Below are positions 6,121 through 11,543 of a stretch of 11,543 nucleotides of DNA, piece by piece. Origin of the DNA: JANOQP01 sp044227705 (GTDB taxonomy: Bacteria > Bacteroidota > Bacteroidia > Chitinophagales > Saprospiraceae); NCBI GenBank assembly GCA_044227705.1, contig JBGAWE010000149.1:1-11543 (forward strand), read 5' to 3'. Below the pieces are notes generated by a model, which saw only the letters and a list, made by a program, of their open reading frames with translations, made no database searches and was not told the origin of the DNA. The first letter of the stretch is position 1. Every line of letters begins with the position of its first letter. The translations under genes and the position numbers were made by a program.

Positions 6121-9100
6121 ACCTGCTGTGCGTGCCGATTTGGCGGCCGCCACCTTCCGGAACATCGAACGACTCCACGTCCGAACCGTCCGCTGGTCAG
6201 CCGAACTAGACGAGGCACTCGGCAAGCTGAACGAAGAGCGCGAAATCCTCGCTTTCCTCAAAAATCAGGCGACACTCAACAGCTTTTCCGTCGAATTGAC
6301 GGCCCCTGGCGACTACCGGAACCACTTCACGGAGTTCAAAATCCCAGCCCTGCCGATGGGCTGGTACGCGGTGCAAGTCGCTGACAATCAGGAGTTTGCG
6401 GGGCGCGTGTCGCTCATCCGGTTCCATGTTTCGAGCATGGCCTGCCTGACTGAAATGGGGCGCGAATCGGCCAACCTACACGTCTCCGACCGCTCGACGG
6501 GCGCACCGATGGCTGGCGTGCGGGCCGAGTTTTGGAAGGTCGAATACTTCTATGAACCGACGGGCCAGCGGGTTTCCAAAATCAAAATCGGCGAGGCGAC
6601 GACCGACGCGGAAGGCCGCGCCGAGTTCGCCGGGCCGGTCAACACGGGGGTTCAGGTGCTGCTCATCAACGGGCGCGACTCGCTGCCGGGCAACTCGATT
6701 TACCGTCAAGAAAGGTATCAGGAAAAGCCGCGCATCGTCCCGACGCTGTTCACCGACCGGGCGATTTACCGGCCTGGGCAGACTGTCTTTTTCAAAGGAA
6801 TTTTGACTGAAGTATCGGCCGACGGGCGGGCCAAAATCCTGCCCGGCCGCGACGTGACGGCCACTTTTTTCGATGCCAACTATCAGAAAATCAACGAGTT
6901 GCACTTGCGGACGAACGAGTACGGGTCGTGCAACGGGAGCTTCGCCGCGCCGTCCGGCGGGCTGACCGGGCAGATGCACATCGAGCTGCACGAGGCGGTG
7001 AACACGGGCATCGGGCAGGCCTATTTTTCTGTTGAAGAATATAAACGGCCGCGCTTCGAGGCGAAAATTTTGGCTGTCGAGGGCATCTACAAACTCGGCT
7101 CGGAGGTCGCCGCGACGGGCGAGGCGATAAACCTCGCCGGGTCGCCGGTCGACGGGGCGAAGGTCAGCTGGCGCGTCGTGCGCAACGCCCGGCGGATATA
7201 CGACTGGGGTTTTTGGGCAAAAACTTGGTGGAACCCGCAGCCCGACCAAGAGGTCGCGCACGGCGAGACAACGACCGACGAGGCCGGGAAATTCACCGTC
7301 AAATTCACGGCGAAACCGGACCCGGCGGTGCGGAAAGAGGACGAGGAGAACACCTCCTACACCTATTCCATCACCGCCGACGTGACCGACGCAGCGGGCG
7401 AGACGCGCACCGCAACTTACTCGCTGTCAATGAGTTACGCCTCGATGCAGGTCGATTGGTCGGTCGGCGACAGGATGCTGGCGGACAGTTTGAAATCTGT
7501 ACGAGTATTTACAAAAAACCTCAATGGGCAGCCGGTCGCGGCGAAAGGGAAGCTTGTCATCCAGCCGGTCGAGCGACCGTTTTTCAAAACTCGGTATTGG
7601 CAAAAACCGGACGTGTGGGCAATGAGCGAGGGCGAATACCGGCGCGAGTTCCCCGGCTTCTCTTTCAAAGACGAGGACGACCCGAAGAACTGGAAAACCG
7701 CCGACTACCTCATCGGTGCCGACTGGGACACGGGAAAAAACGGTCGAGCCGACCTCTCCGACAAGCCGCTCGGCGCCGGTGTCTACCGGTTCAAGCTGAC
7801 GACGACCGACCCGGCGACAGGGAAAGAAATCATGCTCGAAAAAATCGTGGAGGTCACCCAAAAATCGGCCAACCAGCCGCCGTCGCCGATGCCGTTTTCC
7901 GTGGATTTGGACAAAGTGAAAATCGAGCCGGGCGAGGCGGCCGTGCTGCGTTTGGGCGCGACAGGCGAGACGAATTTCCTCGTCAAAATCTCGCGGCCTG
8001 ATGCCGAAAAACCAGCCAAGTGGTTCAAAATCAACGGGTTGCAAGCCGTCCGCATCGAGGCGACCGAGGCCGACCGTGGCTCGTGGATAAACGTAGATGT
8101 GATGGCAGTGCGCGACAACCGGAGCTATTCGAAAAGGGAAAGCATTGAGGTTCCGTGGTCGAACAAGGAGCTGAAAATCGAGTATTCGACCTTCCGCGAC
8201 AAAATCACGCCGGGCGCGAAAGAGGAATGGCAACTGAAAATCAGTGGGCCGAAGCGCGAAAAAGTGGCAGCCGAGGTGCTCGCCTCGATGTACGACGCTT
8301 CGCTCGACCAGTTCGCCAGCAGGGATTGGGACCGCAATTTTTGGGGGATGCGGCAGGCGGAAAACTGGTTCAGCCTCAATCAGTTCGGCGCGGCCTCGGC
8401 GATGACATGGGGCTACAGCGGAGGCTTCGAGAGCGGACCGGGGCGGCGGTTCCCTGAATTGAACTGGTTTGATTTTCCAATGTACGGCGGCTTTGGCATG
8501 GGCGGAGGACGGATGATGATGGCAGCCTCGCCAATGTCCGTACGAATGGAGGCGGCCGACGGCATGGTGATGCGAAAAGGTGGAGAAGAGAAGGTGATGC
8601 TGCTATCAGCCGAAGCCGATATGGCAACCGGTGCGGCTGGAGGAAAAGCGCCGCCGCCGCCTGTCGTACCGCCGAATCCCGCCGCGCCGCCGCCCGCCCC
8701 GCGCAAAAATTTGAACGAAACCGTCTTCTTCTTCCCCGACCTGCGGACGGACGCGGAGGGCAACCTCATCGTCAAGTTCACGATGGGCGAGGCGCTGACG
8801 CGGTGGAAATTCCGCGCCCTCACCCACACAAGGGAGCTGGCCAGCGGCTACTCGGAAAAAGAGGTCGTCACCCAAAAAGAGCTGATGGTTCTGCCCAACC
8901 CGCCGCGCTTTTTGCGGGCGGGCGACGAGGTGGAGTTCGTCTCGAAAGTCTCGAATCTATCCCAAAACGACCTTTCGGGCACGGCCACCATCTCGCTCTC
9001 CGACGCCGTCTCCGGCCGCGACGTGACGGACAGGTTTTTCCAAAACTGGCTCAAATCGCCGGTTCAACAGAAATTTTCCGCTCAAAAAGGGCGCAGCTCG

Positions 9101-11032
9101 GCCGTCGCGTGGCGGCTAAAGGTTCCGGAGGAAATGACGGAGCCGGTCGTCTGGCGGGTGACGGCACAGAGCAGCCAGTTCAGCGACGGCGAGGAGAACG
9201 CGCTGCCCGTCGTCACGAACAGGATGCTGGTGACGGAGTCGCTGGTGATGTCGGTGCGGGGCGGGCAGACGAAAAACTTTGACCTGAAAAGCCTCTCGGA
9301 GAACACGTCGAGGACGGCGAAGACGCAGGGCTTCACGCTCGAATTCACGCCGAACCCGGCTTGGTACGCGGTGCAGGCACTGCCGTATTTGATGGAATAC
9401 CCGCACGAGTGCACGGAGCAAATCATGTCGCGGCTCTTTGCGAACACGCTGGCAACTTCGGTGGCGAACTCGAACCCGAAAATCCGGGCCGTCTTCGACC
9501 GTTGGAAGGGCGACGGGAAGGCATTGGCCAGCAACCTCTCAAAAAACCAGGAACTCAAAACGGCGCTTTTGGAGGAAACCCCGTGGGTCATCGAGTCGCA
9601 ATCGGAGGCGCAGCAGAAGCAGCAGATTGCACTCCTTTTCGACCTCAACAAAATGGCCAACGAGCAAGCCAGCGCCATCCGAAAACTGACCGAGCGGCAA
9701 CAGCCTGACGGCGGTTGGCCGTGGTTCCCGGGTGGGCCGACGGACTGGTTCATCACACAGAACGTCGTCGAGAATTTTGGGCACTTGGAAAAACTCGGGG
9801 CGATGCAAGTCTCTCAAAATCAGGAGGTTAACTCCGTTTTGGAGCGGGCCGTTGGCTTCTGCGACCGGAAGGTTTTGGAGGATTTGAAGGAGATAAAAAA
9901 GGCCATCGAGAAGAACCCAGCGAGCGCGACGGACGACCATCTAGGCTCGCTCGAAGTGCAGTGGCTCTATGCCCGCAGCTTTTTCAAAAACTGGGAAATG
10001 CCGAAAGAGGCCCGCGACTTCTTCCTCGGCGAAGCCGAAAAGCATTGGCTGAAAAAGGGATTGCAACAACAAGCCATGCTCGCCATCGCGCTTTCCCGAA
10101 ACGGGCGGGCAGACGCTGCGAAGGCCATCACGCGCAGCCTCCGCGAGCGGTCGCAGCAGAGCGAGGAATTGGGGATGTTTTGGAATTTCCAGCCCGGTTT
10201 TTATTGGTTCGACCTGCCGATTGAGACGCAGTCGCTGCTCATCGAGGCGTTCCTCGAAGTCGAAAACGACGCGCAAAGTGCTGACAATCAACGCATTTGG
10301 CTGCTAAAGAACAAGCAGACCAACCGCTGGGAATCGACGAAGGCGACCGCCTCCGCTGTATACGCGCTTTTGATTGGAAACTCGAAATGGCTTGACGACA
10401 CGAAGGCATTGGCCATCAAGGTCGCGGGAAAGACCGTCGACCAAAAAGAGGTGCAGCCCGAGGCGGGGACGGGGTATTTCAAAAAGGCATGGCCCGGCGA
10501 GGCGGTCAAAAACGACTTCGGCAAAATCGAGGTCTCCAACCCGAACCCCGGCGTGGCTTGGGGCGCGGCCTACTGGCAATACTTCGAGGACATGGACAAG
10601 GTGAAATCCTTCCGCGAGACGCCGCTCAAGATTTCAAAAAACCTGTTCAAAATCGAGCGGACAGACGCGGGCGAGCGGCTCGTCGCGGCCGAAAACCTGA
10701 AGCCTGGCGACCGCCTGAAAGTCCGCGTAGAGCTGAAAACCGATCGGCCAATGGAATACATCCACCTGAAAGACGCACGGGCGGCGGGATTCGAGCCGAT
10801 CGATGTTCTGTCTCAATACAGATGGCAGGACGGCCTCGGCTACTACCAATCGACGCGCGATTTGGCGACGCACTTTTTCATCTCGTACATGCCAAAGGGA
10901 ACCTATGTGCTTGAATATCAGCTCGTTGTGCAGCAGCGGGGAGATTTTTCGGGCGGGGTCTCGTCGGCGCAGTGCATGTACGCGCCGGAGTTTTCGAGCC
11001 ACTCGACAGGGGGGAGAGTGAAGGTCAATTGA
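6092..11032 (+). CDS. Alpha-2-macroglobulin family protein, macroglobulin and thioester domains (frameshifted)
   Basis: This is the rest of the gene begun at 4942; numbering is for the repaired 2,029-residue protein. It holds a first macroglobulin domain after residue 385 and the MG2 signature TDRAIYRPGQTVFFKG from residue 604. An exposed Met/Gly-rich then Pro-rich segment at about 1178-1255 is bait-like. The alpha-2-macroglobulin domain motif NETVFFFPDLRTD lies at 1258-1270 and the thioester motif CTEQ at 1490-1493 (bases 9410-9421). The thioester-domain motif DGGWPWFPGG is at 1589-1598, and a C-terminal domain has AGFEPIDVLSQYRWQDGLGYY and YAPEFSSHS near the end. Family members trap peptidases covalently when the bait is cut; bacterial ones are thought to guard the periplasm. 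The first Met in this frame after the junction is at 6356, inside a domain and without a signal peptide, so this part is unlikely to be a separate working gene. No pbpC (penicillin-binding protein 1C) gene, a frequent partner in other bacteria, is adjacent. Confidence 0.9.
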   Translation, partial: KKSIQVEEGEPAVRADLAAATFRNIERLHVRTVRWSAELDEALGKLNEEREILAFLKNQATLNSFSVELTAPGDYRNHFTEFKIPALPMGWYAVQVADNQEFAGRVSLIRFHVSSMACLTEMGRESANLHVSDRSTGAPMAGVRAEFWKVEYFYEPTGQRVSKIKIGEATTDAEGRAEFAGPVNTGVQVLLINGRDSLPGNSIYRQERYQEKPRIVPTLFTDRAIYRPGQTVFFKGILTEVSADGRAKILPGRDVTATFFDANYQKINELHLRTNEYGSCNGSFAAPSGGLTGQMHIELHEAVNTGIGQAYFSVEEYKRPRFEAKILAVEGIYKLGSEVAATGEAINLAGSPVDGAKVSWRVVRNARRIYDWGFWAKTWWNPQPDQEVAHGETTTDEAGKFTVKFTAKPDPAVRKEDEENTSYTYSITADVTDAAGETRTATYSLSMSYASMQVDWSVGDRMLADSLKSVRVFTKNLNGQPVAAKGKLVIQPVERPFFKTRYWQKPDVWAMSEGEYRREFPGFSFKDEDDPKNWKTADYLIGADWDTGKNGRADLSDKPLGAGVYRFKLTTTDPATGKEIMLEKIVEVTQKSANQPPSPMPFSVDLDKVKIEPGEAAVLRLGATGETNFLVKISRPDAEKPAKWFKINGLQAVRIEATEADRGSWINVDVMAVRDNRSYSKRESIEVPWSNKELKIEYSTFRDKITPGAKEEWQLKISGPKREKVAAEVLASMYDASLDQFASRDWDRNFWGMRQAENWFSLNQFGAASAMTWGYSGGFESGPGRRFPELNWFDFPMYGGFGMGGGRMMMAASPMSVRMEAADGMVMRKGGEEKVMLLSAEADMATGAAGGKAPPPPVVPPNPAAPPPAPRKNLNETVFFFPDLRTDAEGNLIVKFTMGEALTRWKFRALTHTRELASGYSEKEVVTQKELMVLPNPPRFLRAGDEVEFVSKVSNLSQNDLSGTATISLSDAVSGRDVTDRFFQNWLKSPVQQKFSAQKGRSSAVAWRLKVPEEMTEPVVWRVTAQSSQFSDGEENALPVVTNRMLVTESLVMSVRGGQTKNFDLKSLSENTSRTAKTQGFTLEFTPNPAWYAVQALPYLMEYPHECTEQIMSRLFANTLATSVANSNPKIRAVFDRWKGDGKALASNLSKNQELKTALLEETPWVIESQSEAQQKQQIALLFDLNKMANEQASAIRKLTERQQPDGGWPWFPGGPTDWFITQNVVENFGHLEKLGAMQVSQNQEVNSVLERAVGFCDRKVLEDLKEIKKAIEKNPASATDDHLGSLEVQWLYARSFFKNWEMPKEARDFFLGEAEKHWLKKGLQQQAMLAIALSRNGRADAAKAITRSLRERSQQSEELGMFWNFQPGFYWFDLPIETQSLLIEAFLEVENDAQSADNQRIWLLKNKQTNRWESTKATASAVYALLIGNSKWLDDTKALAIKVAGKTVDQKEVQPEAGTGYFKKAWPGEAVKNDFGKIEVSNPNPGVAWGAAYWQYFEDMDKVKSFRETPLKISKNLFKIERTDAGERLVAAENLKPGDRLKVRVELKTDRPMEYIHLKDARAAGFEPIDVLSQYRWQDGLGYYQSTRDLATHFFISYMPKGTYVLEYQLVVQQRGDFSGGVSSAQCMYAPEFSSHSTGGRVKVN
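8480..8713 (+). repeat. Low-complexity Met/Gly-rich and Pro-rich coding segment (bait-like region)
   Basis: Within the macroglobulin gene, residues 1180-1227 contain 11 Met in 48 residues, including GGGRMMMAASPM. A Pro-rich run with APPPPVVPPNPAAPPP follows at about 1236-1251. The stretch lies immediately before NETVFFFPDLRTD, where macroglobulins carry the protease-sensitive bait. It is probably disordered and exposed. Confidence 0.6.
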
Positions 11033-11079
11033 CGGTTTGGCAACCAATTGGCAGCCACGGCCCGGCGAGCCACAAAAAC

Positions 11080-11116
11080 AGATGCCAGCAATGGGACTCA
11101 TTGCTGGCATCTTTTT
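11080..11116. terminator. Strong bidirectional terminator between convergent genes
   Basis: AGATGCCAGCAATG pairs perfectly with CATTGCTGGCATCT (14 pairs) around a 5-base loop, followed by four further T residues on the plus strand. On the minus strand the same stem is followed by TGTTTTTG. It lies 48 bases past the macroglobulin stop codon and 15 bases past the stop of the right-edge gene, so it can end transcription from both sides. Confidence 0.85.
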
Positions 11117-11130
11117 GCTGGCATGAATGC

Positions 11131-11543
11131 CTACAGATCAGCGGGGCATAAGGTCGAGGGCAGCGGTTTGTCAAGACCGCTCCCGCTCATGACAAGGTCG
11201 TTGCTGGCTGGCGGCGGGCGGCTCATTGGCTGCGGTTGCATGGGAAACTTGATCTCCATGGGCATCCCGTCCGTCTTTTCCCTGTGCAGATTGGCAGATC
11301 CGAGGTTGCGCGCCTTCGTATAAGCTATGGTGGAACTCCGCCTGCGACCCTTCCAGCGGGTCGAGCAGGTCGAGTACGCCATCCATTGTATTGTAATAGC
11401 GCGGAAAGCTTGAGCGAGTCGCTGGCGCGGACGGGCTTCGGGGTGTTGATTTTGGCAGCGAAGCTGTCGACGTACAGCAACAGCGAAATCAGCACACCGC
11501 TCACCTGCCACTCGCTTTGAACTTTTTGGACTGGTTTTTCAAA
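11131..11543 (-). pseudogene. 3' end of an unrecognised gene, coding signal split over three frames
   Basis: On the minus strand, protein-like sequence with GC-rich third positions runs in one frame from the window edge to about 11385 (SEWQVSGVLISLLLYVDSF, then NTPKPVRASDSLKLSALLQ). It moves to the next frame at about 11395-11300 (TMDGVLDLLDPLEGSQAEF, HHSLYEG), then to the third frame from about 11300 to a TAG at 11131-11133 (ARNLGSANLHREKTDGMPM, IKFPMQPQPMSRPPPASNDL). Each shift corresponds to one extra base. Continued in its own frame, each segment soon turns Arg/Pro-rich and stops at 11325 or 11171. About 140 residues are visible: a possible hydrophobic strand or helix near the start and a Pro/Met-rich C-terminus. 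The 5' part lies outside the window. I do not recognise the family. It is either a decaying gene or an intact one with sequence errors. The stop lies just upstream of the shared terminator. Confidence 0.55.

Noticed and set aside
11236..11520. Plus-strand open frame at the right edge
   Set aside because: It lies antisense to the three-frame coding signal, past a strong terminator, with no protein-like features.
1..11543. Mobile elements, CRISPR arrays, tRNA or rRNA genes
   Set aside because: No transposase or integrase motifs, no regularly spaced repeats and no cloverleaf- or rRNA-like sequence were seen on either strand.

Overview
The window looks like chromosome from a GC-rich member of the Bacteroidota, probably a Saprospiria-like lineage. 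The evidence is a PorP/SprF-family outer-membrane protein, a TonB-dependent receptor with an N-terminal carboxypeptidase-regulatory-like domain, and a very large Bacteroidota-type alpha-2-macroglobulin. The gene starts lack Shine-Dalgarno sequences, and several sit downstream of TAnnTTTG-type -7 boxes. The lineage is inferred from gene families, not from a marker gene.

Layout. At the left edge (1-199, minus) is the start of a small Ala-rich lipoprotein gene that runs off the window. Then, still on minus, come a PorP/SprF-like gene (446-1483) with a clear intrinsic terminator after it, and a TonB-dependent receptor gene (1589-3973). A 155-bp divergent promoter region (3974-4128) separates these from the plus-strand genes. 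Those are a 242-residue protein with a Cys-rich N-terminal module and a carboxypeptidase-regulatory-like domain (4129-4857), then a roughly 2,029-residue alpha-2-macroglobulin (4942-11032). A strong symmetric hairpin (11080-11116) terminates the latter. On minus at the right edge (11131-11543) is the 3' end of an unrecognised gene whose coding signal jumps between three frames.

How they fit together. All recognised products belong to the cell envelope: an outer-membrane receptor, an outer-membrane PorP/SprF protein, a predicted membrane-anchored periplasmic protein, and a predicted periplasmic thioester protein of the protease-trapping macroglobulin superfamily. The two divergent genes at 3974-4128 both encode a carboxypeptidase-regulatory-like domain. 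No SusD, no penicillin-binding protein 1C and no large type IX-secreted adhesin is next to them.

Most notable. The macroglobulin gene is split by a one-base frameshift at an A5 run (6089-6093) but is otherwise intact, including its thioester motif. The right-edge gene carries two more apparent frameshifts. A word CAAnnnGCTGACAATCA recurs in frame in unrelated proteins. A 16-bp palindrome overlaps the -7 box of the Cys-rich gene. No mobile element, CRISPR array, tRNA or rRNA was seen.
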